Shown: piece by piece, positions 20,867 to 33,171 of the stretch
How positions within the stretch are numbered: the stretch's first letter is position 1
How the letters are laid out: each line of letters starts with the position of its first letter
Source: Rhizophagus clarus
Lineage: Eukaryota > Glomeromycota > Glomeromycetes > Glomerales > Glomeraceae
NCBI GenBank assembly: GCA_015698045.1
Contig: BLAL01000079.1
Span: 744,001 to 808,000 of the forward strand
Reading direction: 5' to 3'
Length of the DNA: 64,000 nt
Notes under the pieces: model-generated
Told to the model about the DNA's origin: nothing
What the model saw: only the letters and a program-made list of their open reading frames with translations
Databases searched by the model: none
Translations under genes and position numbers: made by a program

Positions 20867-21770
20867 TTACTTGGCTGTCGCCGGCTGAGCATTTGATGCT
20901 TGAACGGGTGAAGATTTTTTCAATTCAGCAAAGAAATCTTTGCCATTCGCCATTAAATGTCCTAATAAAACGAAATATATAAATTTTATATTGTAATTCA
21001 GCTTAATATTAGACAATAAGAATTATTAATAACCTTTTTGTCCCCAGACATGTCCACCTCCCCAGGCTTTTTCGGATCTGTATAACTCCGGTTTTTCTAA
21101 ACAATATACGTTCGTATAAGTAAATTAAGTAAGCGAATGATTTCTTTGGCTCTTAATTACCTGCTTCGGGAAGATTGTTATCATGATATCTATCTAATGT
21201 TTCTTTCCAGTCTAAAGAATCACAATTAAAAAATTAATATTTCAATGAATAGATAAATCTTTGCTTTCGATACTTACTGTTATTTAAATAATTTGAAACT
21301 TCCTGAGAGTTAAAATTATTAATAGGAACATGTTCCGGGGTTGATTTCAAACTAGGTAAAGCTGGACCAGAACCAGCAAACGATGTATGATTGGAGGAAG
21401 TTGAAGTTGGGGTAGTCGGAGAAGTAGTTACCGTACCTGAAGCTGGTGGTGGTAGAGTGGCATTGTGGACGTTTTTATGGTTTCCTGCTAATTGATTTTT
21501 GATTGATTTATTTATTTATTTTATTTTATTTTATTTTTTTGAATTATCAATAAAACGTAAAATAAGATTGAGATAAAAATACAAGATTTTCACTCTTACC
21601 GAAAGAATTCTTTCGTTTGGCATTGGAGTTGTAATCTTGTCTATTTTGTTGTTTTTTGAAACTATAAATAACAAATAATAGATCAGTGATCGTAAAAAAT
21701 TGCAGGTAAAAAAAAACGGATCAAAAATGATTTCATACTGCTGTCTATTGTCATCTTGAGCACCAGCCAT
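20867..21770 (-). CDS. Unrecognised small hydrophilic protein
   Basis: Starts at ATG 21770 (MAGAQDDNRQ) and reads through about six short exons to TAA at 20867-20869, giving ~170 aa. Introns are recognised by GTATGA/GTAAGA/GTAAGT donors and TATAG/TTAG acceptors. A basic, Asn/Gln-rich N-terminus is followed by a Pro/Thr/Ser-rich linker (LPPPASGTVTTSPTTPTS). The C-terminal half looks conserved: NNWKETLDRYHDNNLPEAEK, then YRSEKAWGGGHVWGQKG and GKDFFAELKK. There is no signal peptide or membrane segment. I do not recognise the family; the Trp/Gly-rich GGGHVWGQ stretch is the best handle. It is divergently arranged with the TMEM33 gene (ATG 22514) across ~740 bp. Confidence 0.6.
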
Positions 21771-22513
21771 AATTTTAAAGGTTATGGTATAATAACGGTA
21801 AGAAAGGTGAAAATAAGAAAAAATCGAACAAGGAAAGAAACGTGAAAAAGTAATGAATGTTTTCAAGATATTTGGTGTTTCAATATATAACTCCAAAGGG
21901 TAATGCAAAAAAACAATGGGGATTTATTTACACTTGTCCTTTACTTTAAGATCACTTTTTTGATTGGTCAAAGTAAACTGCGGTATGTTAAGGGGTAAAT
22001 GACCCGCTCGGGAATCGGAATTTGAAAACTGGGATCCAATATCCGCAGTTATTCACTCCTTAAAAGTGAGACGATGTGGCTAATATTCACTATACCCAAA
22101 AGTAATAGATCATGGGCGTACCTTCTGACAGACATCAAAAATCATTATCATTTTGACGACAAAATTTTTAAGTGTATGTGTTAAATTAATAAAAATATTG
22201 GTATTTTATGAAATGAACCATTCTTCTTTTTTGTTTTTATGATACAAAGTGTCAAGGAAAGTGATACAAAGATGATAAAAAGTATCGACAAATTAAACAA
22301 TCTATTTTAGTTGGTGGGACAACCACCAAAATTGATAGGTGACGTCTTAAAAGATTCCTCAACGATCACACCAAATCTGTGCCGTGATTTTTCAAAATTT
22401 CCCCATATTTTTTCTCCATTTTTCTTTTTTATAAACCTAAAAACATATCTTTTTATTTTAAGAAAGATTAGAGGCGAGTTTAATATTTTATATAGCTTAT
22501 AACAGAACTCGGG

Positions 22514-23875
22514 ATGGCACAACAACCTCTCGCAAACCGTCTTTGGATACTCGTTAAGGTAGTTATTCGTTTTTTTACGCGATTTCTTTTAATCTTACAT
22601 ATTTTAACTTCTATTGCGTTATGTTTTATATAGCACCCTCAATTCACCTGGTGGTGTGGACATTGTATTGTCCTCTTTTGCACAACTATTTATTTTTGGT
22701 ATTGGATCACTCTTAGTTGGTCTGAGGGAAAAACTTATTACTATACAGCGTATTTTGGCGCTATGTTGAGTTATGGTGTTGTCGTTTATAAATCGTTTGG
22801 TGTGAGTTGATTTTTACAAAATTTTTATTATATAGCTTAAATTTTAAAAAGTGCAAAAATTTTAATGAGTAGTATAGTATTCAAATAATAAAAAGGAAAT
22901 TAATTGAAAAAATATATTTAGATCAGGAAATTTAAGAAAATGAACATATTTGTAGCTAAATTCATCCGGTTCTCATTTTGCTATAGAATATAATTAACGA
23001 TAGTTCAAACAAAATTGAGTCCGTCGAGTGCTGAATAATTTCTTTTATACTAAATTTTATTTTGGTTATTGTATGTATTTCAGTCACCGCAGCTTAACTG
23101 GGAATATTTCCAAAAGATCAACAAAGACGAAAATGTATTCTATCTTACACTGGCATTAATGTGGTTCATGAGTACACCTGTTTTTGGTATGTGGAATTTT
23201 CTTAATAAATAATACAGGTTGATGTCGACTTTTATCTAATATCATTAATTTTATGTCCAAAGTTACTCTTATCCCATACGCAACATTTTCATTGTTCCAT
23301 TTCATTACATATTTACGAGCAAATATTCTTCAGGCATTTTCTCCCCCGCCAGCACATTCTTCTCCTGGTTCTTCAGGGACACAAACGAGCGTTAACAGCG
23401 CTTCAAAATATATTCAAATTTGGGTACACAAGAATTATGAACCAGCCATGAATATGGTTAGTTTCGTCGAAGTTGTAGTTATCACATTATTTCTATTGTT
23501 TAATATAGTAGTAACGTACGTTTTATCATTTAATTTTACTTCTGAAGTTTCGTTTAAAGATTTTTGCAATCGAACTTTCGCAACGTTTTAATGCCCATTC
23601 TTTTCATTCTTTTTCGACTCAATATTTTGTTTATTAGCTTACAACTTAGATTCATTACATTATTCGTTTATTGTTTTTTCCTCCGCATGAGATATCTTAT
23701 GAATACTTACACTCAACAAGTATTTACTGCTGTTGCACGATTTCTGGATGAACGGCTGTTGCCTCCTTCAGCAAGCCCAAGTGTTCCACTCGCTGTGACG
23801 AGAGCATATCAACATGCGAAAAATGCAATAATTTGGATGGGTCGTAGAAATCATCATAACTCCAGAAGGGATTAA
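22514..23875 (+). CDS. TMEM33/POM33-family membrane protein
   Basis: Exons 22514-22558, 22634-22801, 23084-23186, 23263-23515 and 23638-23875 sum to 807 nt (268 aa; human TMEM33 is 247). The protein starts MAQQPLANRLWILVKHPQF and has hydrophobic segments (CGHCIVLFCTTIYFWYWITL; YTAYFGAMLSYGVVVYKSFG; VFYLTLALMWFMSTPVF...FSLFHFITYL; VEVVVITLFLLFNIVV). It ends in the family's cytosolic tail with RMRYLMNTYTQQVF and a basic C-terminus. The family acts at the ER and nuclear envelope; yeast POM33 helps distribute nuclear pore complexes. An extra Pro/Ser-rich loop (SPPPAHSSPGSSGTQ) is absent in animals. The fourth intron donor (GTACGT at 23516) was chosen by phase. An upstream open frame at 22311-22502 lies in the presumed 5' UTR. 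Confidence 0.75.
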
Positions 23876-24569
23876 AAATATATCACAAAACTTTAGGAAG
23901 CTCTTCGAAGTCATCTTTTAAAAAGGACTTTTTGAATAATTTAAATTATGAGAGAAGAATTTACATATTTAATGAAGATTTTTATTTCAGAAATATTATG
24001 ACTGCGAAGATTAGTTTCTTAATGTATAACAATATTTACTTTCATTGTATTATTTTTTTAGTTTTGTGAAAGTTTTTAATTATAGGAATAGCAACAAATG
24101 TATATTTTTTTTTGATATCTTTAATCTCTCGTATATACATATATTCAAAAAAAATGTTTTTCTTAGCGAGGTTAAACTCTTAATTTTGTTTTTTATGTAA
24201 ATGTTAATTATCATTAAATAATATTAATTGCCGAAACGTTATAATTAGCCAACCAGTGATATTTTCTTTCTCTGCTTATTGTTCTGTTAAAATATGCAGT
24301 CAACGAACTTTAAAAAACAAACTTTAGCTCCTAAATGATTTCAAATTACAAGCAGTCTATTTATAAGTTGATTTGCATTTACGTTTGTTATTGATTACTT
24401 AAGCTAACGGATGTACTTTATTGTATTTTTAAGATATACTTCGTTCTCTATTGTGTCTGTTTATTAGAATATTCAGACATTCAGTAAATAGTAATTATTT
24501 CCAAGTATAAATTTTACAGAGAATGCAAGACACAACCGATTATCTATAAAATTTTATCTAAATATGTAT
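23876..24569. other. Intergenic, convergent 3' ends
   Basis: AT-rich spacer between the stops of the TMEM33 homologue and the CLASP-type gene. No gene, RNA or repeat is recognised. Confidence 0.55.
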
Positions 24570-26983
24570 CTATAATTGACTTTCTATTGTTAATTCTTTT
24601 GTTTTTTCAATTAAATCACCAACTTCCGGTCCTGTAACATTGTCCACTTTGTCGCATCCATTCACTTCAATATTTCGAACATCTTCCAAGAATTTAACGG
24701 GATCGACGAACGAAAGTGGAGGAGAAGGTTCAACGGGGAGTGGTGTGATGTCTTGGGTTGCTGGTAATTGCTGTTTAATTGGTGGTCTTACCCTTGATGT
24801 AGCAGGGTTTTCAATGACATCATCTTCAATCACTTGCTCTTCTGTCGAGAATACTTCAACATTCAAATCATAAGATGCCTCCACTTGTTTCGTCACTACT
24901 TCGATGGCGTGATTAACTAATGCATTCACTTTGACAGTTAATTCATCCCGATTTGGCAATGGTCTTTTTCCAAATTTTCTCGCAACAAAATTAATTGCAG
25001 GCTTTTGATAAGGGGAACACTGACGTTGGTGTTCCCTAGGTCTACCAAATAGGCGTACGTTCGTAAGAGCCGAATTCCCCATTTGGTTACTATTTGATTG
25101 TTTGGTCGCAGTTGATATTGTTACAGATAAATTGGCGGTAGTTAAGAATCCCTTCGTCATTGAAGTTGCTGTCGCTGTCACTTTCAAAGGTTTAAATACT
25201 GAATTCGGAGCTAAATTTGTTTCTTTCGAAGAAGTTTTATGATTTATAAGAGGAGCCGCGTTTGATTTAATGTTGAATTTATGTGATGTCTTTTTCTTTG
25301 TAGGACTAGAAGCCGTTTCACTCGTTGTACGTGTATAAGGCGGTCTCGATGGTTTAGTGTTAATGATCTTGCTTGTATTCAGAACACGGCTAGCCTTATT
25401 TTTGTCTTCGATAGCCGTTGCGGCACGCTCTCTAGTTCGGACGCGTTGAGCGCCCCCTTTGTTAATGCCACGCAGTTTTTGTAGTATTATAAGTATGCAA
25501 ATAAAAAATATCCGCGTTTTTACAGAATGAAGATGTATAAATAAGAAATTATTGTTGTGAGGGTTTGTTATCACACTCACCAGTTCCAGTGCCTGCATCA
25601 CGATTAATTGATGATGATGTATTAATCGTCTGAGCCCTTGTTGGCTTAGCTGGCACTCTCTGAGCAGTGGTGGTAATAACGGGCTGAGACTTGTGTTGAG
25701 CTGATGTCAACTTTGGACGTTTTAATGTAACAAACCCCGTAGATGTGGACAAAGCACCAACTGCATTCTGTGGCTCATCGAAAGGAACGGTAAACGCAGG
25801 TGTGTCTTCGGTAGTAAATGGCTTATCCAAAGAATTGTCATTTAAAGGTAGCTTTTTATCCTTGATTATCTGATCTTTGTCTTCGTTTTTGTCATTAATC
25901 TGCAATTTATCTAATTTATCTTCATTATTAGTGAATATAATAACTTCGTTTTTCATATCCCGAGCGTTATTAATTTTACGACTTTGTGCTTTCATCAATG
26001 CTAAATTGTTTGCTTTCGCTGACTTATCCTTAATGCCCAGAATTTTTAGCACGACAGGGTCTTTTTTTACAGTCGCAACAAAACTTTTTAGGAAAACAAG
26101 TCAAATAAATTAAATTAATAACAAATTAACATAATCCGGAATTAAGCAAAAACATAATACGTAGACTTACTTGTCCAATCTAAGATCAAACTTTGATTTA
26201 TATATTTCAAAGATTTGTTTTGAAATGTTTCTAACGTCTGGTGATGAGTCTGATGCACATTGGCGAATAGCCCATTCAATATCAGAAATATAATAATTCA
26301 AATCTCCAACTTCATTCGCTTCCAAGCTAATTCGAATCCATTCAGCTGCACAATTCCTCAAGGATTTACTCTGGTGTTGCAATGCTTCTTTAAATTTTGG
26401 GATAAGATTTGGAAGGTGGCATATTCGAATTATCGTATTCATGCATTTTTGAGCTCGAATAAGAGATGTTTTTTTTGTACGCGTACATAACTTAATAATT
26501 GACGGTACAAAAAATTCTGATAATACATCGAACTTTAATCCAAGCGCTTTAGCCATCTCTTCTATTAATTCTGTCGCGGTTCCAGAAAGTTTTGTTCTCT
26601 CTGTCAATATCTATTTTTTTAATGCAAAATAATAAATTAATGGGCTTAATTAAATGATTATTTTTTTATATTCTATTTACCGAATTAATTATCGGCTGCC
26701 TTAAGGATTTGATTCCTGATATGTAATTTTTTTCATAAAGGGCAGCACTGCCTCGAGTTATAGCAATCAAACGGGTTAAGGAATCATCGAAACCCGACCA
26801 CGTATGTTCTGTTTCTTTATCTTGAAATCTTTCAACAATTTGCTTTATCTCACTGTCTAGTTGAGAAACACTTTCAACCTATGAAACAATATTTAAATAT
26901 AGAAAAAAAATAAGATAAAATAAAAAGAATAGAATAAATCTTTTATATGCTCGTACTTTTATTTCTGTTGGAACTCCTGCCAT
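24570..26983 (-). CDS. CLASP/Stu1-type microtubule-associated protein
   Basis: Exons 26983-26957, 26878-26681, 26610-26171, 26083-25581 and 25456-24570 sum to 2055 nt, giving 684 aa. Residues ~10-230 form a CLASP_N/TOG-like helical array: HTWSGFDDSLTRLIAITRGS, LTERTKLSGTATELIEEMAK, LSEFFVPSIIKLCTRTKKTS, KSLRNCAAEWIRISLEA. These fit the conserved pattern of CLASP TOG domains, including the VPSIIKLCxxTKK helix. The remaining ~450 residues are low-complexity, Lys/Ser/Thr/Pro-rich and basic (SPTKKKTSHKFNIKS), as expected for the microtubule-binding S/R-rich region. The size is short for CLASP (usually 1000-1500 aa) and only one TOG is visible, so it may be a diverged or reduced paralogue. The last acceptor (25457) was chosen by reading phase. 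CLASP proteins stabilise spindle microtubules at kinetochores. Confidence 0.7.
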
Positions 26984-27223
26984 TTTATTTATAAAAAGAA
27001 CGAGAGAAGTTAAAATACTACTTTGACTGTCTCGAAAATAAAAACTTGAAACTTTTTTGTTGTACGAGGTGTTACAAACTGTTTATGTTTACAATAAAAC
27101 ACGATAAACTATTGGCTATAAATGTATGGAGTACATATGTGCGACGTAACCTTTTCAGGATAAGAAAATTTACAATCTAATGCCGCCTAAATTTACAATA
27201 TGAGACACAATCACGTGGTTCAC

Positions 27224-28777
27224 TCAAATTATTGGGTAAACATGACCAGCTGATTTAAAAATGATACAGTCAATATAGGGGATAGTAGCCCTGCGGATAT
27301 CTAGATCGTAAAATTCAAATGAATGTATATTCTTTGTATTCTATGCTAATAAAATGCGACGGATAAAAGTTACCTTCAATTTCCCTTCGCCAGCAACTAA
27401 TGCCGCATGATTACTAATCTTAGAAAGTATCAACGAAGGAAGCTTAATTCGTAAACATTCAAAGAAATGCTCATCAATTCTTTCCGTAATACCTGATGTC
27501 TCTACAATCAATACGTATTATTGAAAGTTATTTTATAATAGACCTGATATTAAATACGCTTACGTTGTGAATTTTCAGATTGCTCTTTTGACCTATTTTG
27601 AAAGCAAAATCAGAAATTTTGGAAGATAAATTCGGAAGTGAAATAAGTGAAGTTACCTATTGTAAAGACGTTCAATATCAACAAGAGACATTCGCAATTT
27701 TATATTTTTGATCTCTGAAATATTTGGGACTGTAAACGTGAGTTCAAATGGCTTTGCTAATTGTGAATTCAATAACAACATTCACGTAAAAATTTTAGTT
27801 CATTATTCAAAATAAGAAATAATTAATAAAAATTAAACGTGCTTTGAATGAAATCATCACAAGTAAAACTTATGTTTGCTAACTCTTCTGTGAATTTTTT
27901 TAGATGAGACGACTCTAGGCGATATCTGCATATCCTACAATCAAATCGAGTTTCAAACCATTCAATTGCAATGTTTGCGAGTCGTTGAGGAGCTTTTACA
28001 AGAATAACAGGATAATGATTAAATGGCGCTACAATAATATGAGATTATGTTTGAATGAGTTGTAATTTCAAAAAAGGGAGGAAAAAAATTAAGAATACAA
28101 ACAATTTTCAGATGCGAAATCACGACTAACAATACTTGGTAAGAATATTAGATGAAATATCTGTTCCTTTGCTAGTCCTTATTAATTATTGTAAAACATT
28201 CAATCAATAAACGCGCATAGTAAATACGAATCAAATTAATGAGCTATACCTTTCGGTTTGAACTTTATCTCAACTCCGATTGGCAAACCATTTGCACCTA
28301 GAAATAATAATATAACGATTCATTAAAAGCCATTATTACAAAACTCGTTATTTTACATATCATCATACCATTCCAATTAGATAATTTTATTTTTGATATG
28401 AACAATTCTACAACTTTTCCTTCTGATACAAAATCACTCTCCTCTCCATTATCGCAAACTAACGGAATTCTATTCAACAATTGGCCAGTGATGAAATTGT
28501 GTAATTCTTTTCCATATTGAGTAAAATTAATAAGCTCAAATTTGTAAAAAGGTGTACATCGATATAATAAAAACGTTTTATTTATAAAAATATCTGTGAA
28601 ATAAAGAAAAAAGTAATTCGGGATCGTGATAAACTCGCTTTAAGTCATATGAAATGTTATAAAAAATAAGCTATTACTTGAGTCCAAGTCGGCAGTAATT
28701 TCTCTTTGAGCTTCTTCCATCTCGTTGCTCTTGACATCTCTCTTTCGCTTCTTTTGGTCATCCTTTCTTTTCGACAT
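27224..28777 (-). CDS. CENP-L / Fta1-like inner kinetochore protein
   Basis: Starts MSKRKDDQKKRKRDVKS (basic, nuclear-type) at 28777. Clear exons: 28777-28678, 28593-28369, 28297-28250, 28171-28103, a next one from 28028, then exons around 27.76-27.66, 27.58, 27.50-27.38 kb and a last one ending in TGA at 27224-27226; ~390 aa. Junctions near 27.77-27.86 kb are unresolved. The diagnostic part is a short hydrophobic strand, then YPVILVKAPQRLANIAIEWF followed by ETRFDCRI. This matches the 'P-x-L-x-R-x-P-x-x-L-x-x-x-x-x-x-W-L-x-x-x-FDC' pattern I recall for CENP-L/Fta1. CENP-L with CENP-N forms part of the CCAN at centromeric chromatin. It is an inference from a motif, not a full alignment. A hAT has inserted 78 bp upstream of the start codon. 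Confidence 0.5.
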
Positions 28778-29060
28778 CGTAATAACGCTAAAAAGTGAAT
28801 TGATTGTAATTTTAAACGCGTCTAAACAATCACGTGACTGAAACGCATCGTGCGTAGGGTGTCCAGGATTTGACGTCGTGATGGCCCAAAAATCAGGCGT
28901 GAAAAATCACAAAAATCGTGAAAATCGTGATCCATAATTTCAGCCAGAATTACCATAATTCTGGCCAGAATTAACATAATTCCGATTATGAAAAACTTTT
29001 TAATAATTTACAAATTTTATTTATTTATTTACAATTAAGTAATAAATTTATACATTTATA

Positions 29061-30956
29061 TTATTCATAAATCATCAATTCATTATTATAATCATCATTA
29101 TTACTAAGATTAAAATAAAGAAAATTAAGCATTTGAATATTTTCTTCTTTAAGCGCTACTCTTCTATCTGATAAAATGCTTTTATAACTAGAAAAACTAC
29201 GTTCAATATCTACACCAGATACTGGCAACCATATATATATTAAAGCCAGTGAACTAAATTCTGGTAATATATGTCTTTTACCTTGCCAATACAAATCCAA
29301 ATCATCAAATTCTTCAATAGATTCATTAAGTCCACAGTAAACAGCCCATTCTTGTATTAAAGTATCAGTAGGAAGATAAAATTCTTTGATAATTCTATAA
29401 TTTTCCATATTATGATTAGATGAATTAGATTGAATAAATCTTGGATCAAAACATTGTATTGCTTTGAAAAATAATAAAACTGGATGATGAGATATATGTT
29501 TCTCACATTTTTCATTTGCCAATATAAAAGCTCTAGAAAATAATGAAACAAAAGATGCAATATCTTGATTTTCTTCATTTAATAATTGGAATATTTCATT
29601 TGAAATTGGAGGATTTCTGGTTCCTGATGATAAAAAAGCTTGAAGAGATACTATTCGTGAATAAACAAATGGAGCTATAGCCTTGTTTCTTATTTTAAAG
29701 AATTCCAAATCATTGATTAATCTAAATAAATAAAGTATTATATTAGTAATATTATTATAAAATTATTAAATCCATTAAATTCACTTACCTTTTGCTATTA
29801 TATGTAATAAAATATATAAATATTTTAACACAAAAAACATGGCTTCTGTTTTGACAAAATGTGTAAAGATCTCGAACAGCTTTTGAATCATGATTAATAG
29901 AATATTCTGCAGTAACAAAAGTTATTAAATGAGAATATAAAGGTTTAATCCAACATAAAAATAAAAACCATGAATTCCACCTTGTTTTTACTGGTAGAGG
30001 TGCTAAAGTAGATGATTCAATACCATTTTGTAATAAATGCTCCTTCCATCAAATTTTTCTTTGTGAATTATAAGTAAATATCAATTTAAAATTCATAATT
30101 AATTTGTCAACCAATTCAAACTTTTGAAAGTTCACCCATGCTTCACCAATTAAATTAAGGATATGCGCTAAGCAACAATTGTGTTTTAAATTTGGTAAAA
30201 AGGGAGATAAATTTGAATATGCCAATTTCATGTATGAAGCGTTATCAGAAATAAAAAAAATAATATTTTCATAAGAAATATTATAAAAATGAATTGTATT
30301 CATAACAAATTGTGAAATAGATGAAGCGTTAACATTAGACAAAAATTCTGTTTTAGCTAATTTAGTTTTATTATCAAAACTAAATAATATATTAACGGCA
30401 TGCCAGCCACAACGATCTGTTGTTTCATCAATTGTCAAACAAATAATTTTATTGATGACATCATTTTTCAATTTTTGGAGTGCTATTTCATATGATAATG
30501 GAAGATATTTCTCACGAAGTTGATTTGCTCCAGTAATTAAGCCCACTATAAACAAAAATATATTAATAAATAAAAATAAAAAAGGCAAATTTGAAATTGA
30601 AATATCAGAAAATACATACCATTTTTACAATGATTTAATAAAAATGGTTTTAATTTCTCAATTTTTTCCAAAGGAATGTCTGCATAAGTAAATGCTTCCA
30701 CTATCTCTTTATTAATTTTTTCTCGTTCATTTAGTGTATTTTCAAAAGAAGGTAAAGTTCTTTGGATTAACAAATTAGAATTATTCTTGTTTTTATTATT
30801 AAGGTGTTTTAATGTTTTAATATGTTTATCTACAGAGTTCTTTCTTTCATGATCAATTTCTACATTGCAAAATTGACACCATAGTTTGTTTTCTTGTACA
30901 ATATAGTTTTCACGATACTCGGCACTTTGAGACAAACATATGTGAGGCGCGACCAT
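29061..30956 (-). CDS. hAT transposase (one premature TGA)
   Basis: Three exons on the minus strand: 30956-30620, 30545-29789 and 29721-29061, with introns GTATGT...TATAG (30619-30546) and GTAAGT...TTTAG (29788-29722). A BED-type zinc finger is at residues ~25-60 (LWCQFCNVEIDHERKNSVDK...H). The RNase H-like core begins with LTIDETTDRCGWHAVNILF (first Asp) and a second region has ISDNASYMKLAYSNL. TRWNSW follows further on, and the hAT dimerisation domain closes the protein (LPVSGVDIERSFSSYKSILS, then RRVALKEENIQMLNFLYFN). Only one in-frame stop is seen, a TGA at 30049-30051 between the second region and TRWNSW; otherwise the ~590-aa frame is open. This implies a recent, possibly just-inactivated copy. 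Confidence 0.88.
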
Positions 30957-31095
30957 TTTATTAAAAATGACTAAGTGAAAAAAAAGAGATTATCAATGGT
31001 TATTATCGGCAATACATTTACGATTTCACGTGACTTATAGTATCTAGCCAATCATATTTGAGTATCGCGAAAATCGCAAAATTTTGGCCAAAATC

Positions 31096-32543
31096 AGGAC
31101 CCCGGATAATTATAATAGAGGTCACATCCGCAGTACTAATTAAAAATCCAATGGAATATACATAAATTTTGCCATATAAATATACATTTTTATCATATGA
31201 CCTTCTATTGTACTATAAATATCCACTTTTATAATATGACCTCATAGTAAATTTTAACGAAAAAAAAAGATTTTGTATTAAAAATATGGATTAACCGGAT
31301 TATATTATTTTTAAACTGAAACTAGCCAGAATTTCTCTATTAGATTTAATTTTATAATTTATAATTTTATAACTGCTATAATCTCTGCAGAATATGCATT
31401 ACTTGTATTACTTTCAAAATTATTTTAATAAAAGACCAAATAATTTTTTTAAAAAGATTATATTTATGATTTACTATATAAAGTAATCCTTTGCTAATAT
31501 TTAATTCTTTTTACATCACAATACTTCAGTTCTTTTATTGTTAGAATTCTTAAATAAAAGAATAATTGCTATAAAGACCTGCTTTTTAATAAAAATTACA
31601 TCCCTAATATGCATGCATTTTATAAAAATGAAAATAAAAGGCGTTAGTTATATTCTTAAACCAAATTGTTAAGAAAAACATCTCTCTTTTCAAATTTAAG
31701 CCAGAAAATTTGAATCAAATCCTACAAAATAGACAAAAAAAAACATTAGTAATATTCTCAAACAAAATTATTAAAGAACATCTTTCTCTTTATCACCCAT
31801 TAAAGAAATTGCCCCCTTTAAATTTTACCTATTATTCTCTTTTCAAATTTATTTTCAAGTCAAAAAATCCCAATTTGTTTCTACAAAAATAAATAAAACA
31901 AAAAGAACATCAATAACGTTCTTAAAATAAAAAAAATAATAAGTTTAGTAGCTTACTCATTTCTATAGTTCAAGAAAATGAAAATCAAAATTTACCTAAA
32001 ATAATTTGCAAATCTGCAATTACATAACTCTGTATTCTATAATACTAACATTTTAACATATTTTGGCAATTTAAACCTGATGGCAAAACTAAATTTCAAT
32101 CCAAACATATTTTAGCATATGCTGTATATTATTTTGTAATGCTGTAATAAAAAGCTACAAACTCCTGGAAAAAAAAGCAATTAGCTATTTCTTGCTTAAA
32201 CAATTTAATATGTAAAAAAAATAGAAAAATATCTTAAATTAGCATTAAATTTTTGATCTAGAAAAAAAATCAATGTACAATTTCCATATTAATTTACAGC
32301 ATTATAGTATGGCATTACAGCATTATAGTCAAAATATACACTTTATAATAAAGCATTACATATGACCTTAAATATTTATCCAAAATTATATACTTTTTTT
32401 ACTATGACCTAATTTAGTGATACTCTATTTTTGCATGTAACCTTTACTCAAAATACCCGTTTTTTCATATGACCTTCCTGTTAAAAATGCAAAAAAATAT
32501 ACGTTTTTTGCATATGACCTTTATTATAATTAACCGGGGTCCT
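31096..32543. mobile_element. Non-autonomous hAT nested in the hAT, 8-bp TSD
   Basis: Ends share AGGACCCCGGWTAATTATAA followed by TARAGGTCAYAT as inverted repeats (~32 bp, three differences). The duplication CCAAAATC is perfect (31088-31095 and 32544-32551), so it is hAT-type. The inside has no transposase; it is AT-rich with repeated CATATGACCT words near both ends (for example 31194-31240 and 32340-32520). Confidence 0.9.
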
Positions 32544-32653
32544 CCAAAATCGCGGTATCGCAAAAATCGCAAAATTTTGGCCAAAATCGTTATAATCCTG
32601 GACACCCTAATCGTGCGTATTAGTTGCGTATTACACTTACGCAAAAGTATCGG

Positions 32654-32732
32654 ACTTGACCCTCCCTGGGGGTAGCAACTTGACCCCCCTACTGTAAAAT
32701 ATATTATGCGGGTGCCCTCAGGAGGGTCAAGT
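32654..32732. repeat. 79-bp mini inverted-repeat element
   Basis: Perfect 12-bp terminal inverted repeats ACTTGACCCTCC ... GGAGGGTCAAGT enclose a GC-richer core. No clear target duplication. It shares the word TTGACCCTCC with the next element. Confidence 0.6.
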
Positions 32733-32774
32733 TAATATAAATGCTACACTTACAGGCGCAAAAATTATGTTCTT

Positions 32775-33060
32775 GACCCTCCTCGTGTTACTTTCTTGAC
32801 CCGATCAAAATATGTATGACTAAAATATTCTTTTCTTGACTCGAAGTCCCAAAAAATATGATGAATGAAAATTAAATGAAAAAACACTATTTTTCACTTT
32901 ATATTTAACAAGAATAAAATTTTTAAATATTAAAATAATTCATACTGTAAATGTTTTTCATTAAATGTTAAACTATTTATTTATTTTACGTCAGGTCAAG
33001 AAAAGAATATTCTTGTCATGCATATTTTGATCAGGTCAAGAAAGTAACACGAGGAGGGTC
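32775..33060. mobile_element. 286-bp MITE upstream of the ABTB1 gene
   Basis: About 65-bp terminal inverted repeats starting GACCCTCCTCGTGTTACTTT at both ends, with about four differences between arms, and an AT-rich centre without coding. Similar words (AGGCAAAAATT / AGGCGCAAAAATT) flank both sides. It ends ~110 bp before the ABTB1 start codon. Confidence 0.75.
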
Positions 33061-33171
33061 CTGTAAGGCAAAAATTAAAAATTTAATTCGACCGGAATTA
33101 GATAGCAAATTTTTACGAGTGAGATCATCAGATCATCATCGAAAATTCTATGAAATTTTTTGTTTTTGAAA

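Larger units (their letters stand above)
28855..32609 (-). mobile_element. hAT transposon with perfect 8-bp TSD, nearly intact
   Basis: Terminal inverted repeats TAGGGTGTCCAGGATT are at both ends, and the target duplication ATCGTGCG is perfect (28847-28854 and 32610-32617). Internal palindromic words AATTCTGGCCAGAATT lie near the left end. The element encodes a minus-strand transposase and is interrupted by a 1448-bp second hAT (31096-32543). Without it the element is ~2.3 kb. It lies between the CENP-L-like and ABTB1 genes. Confidence 0.92.
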
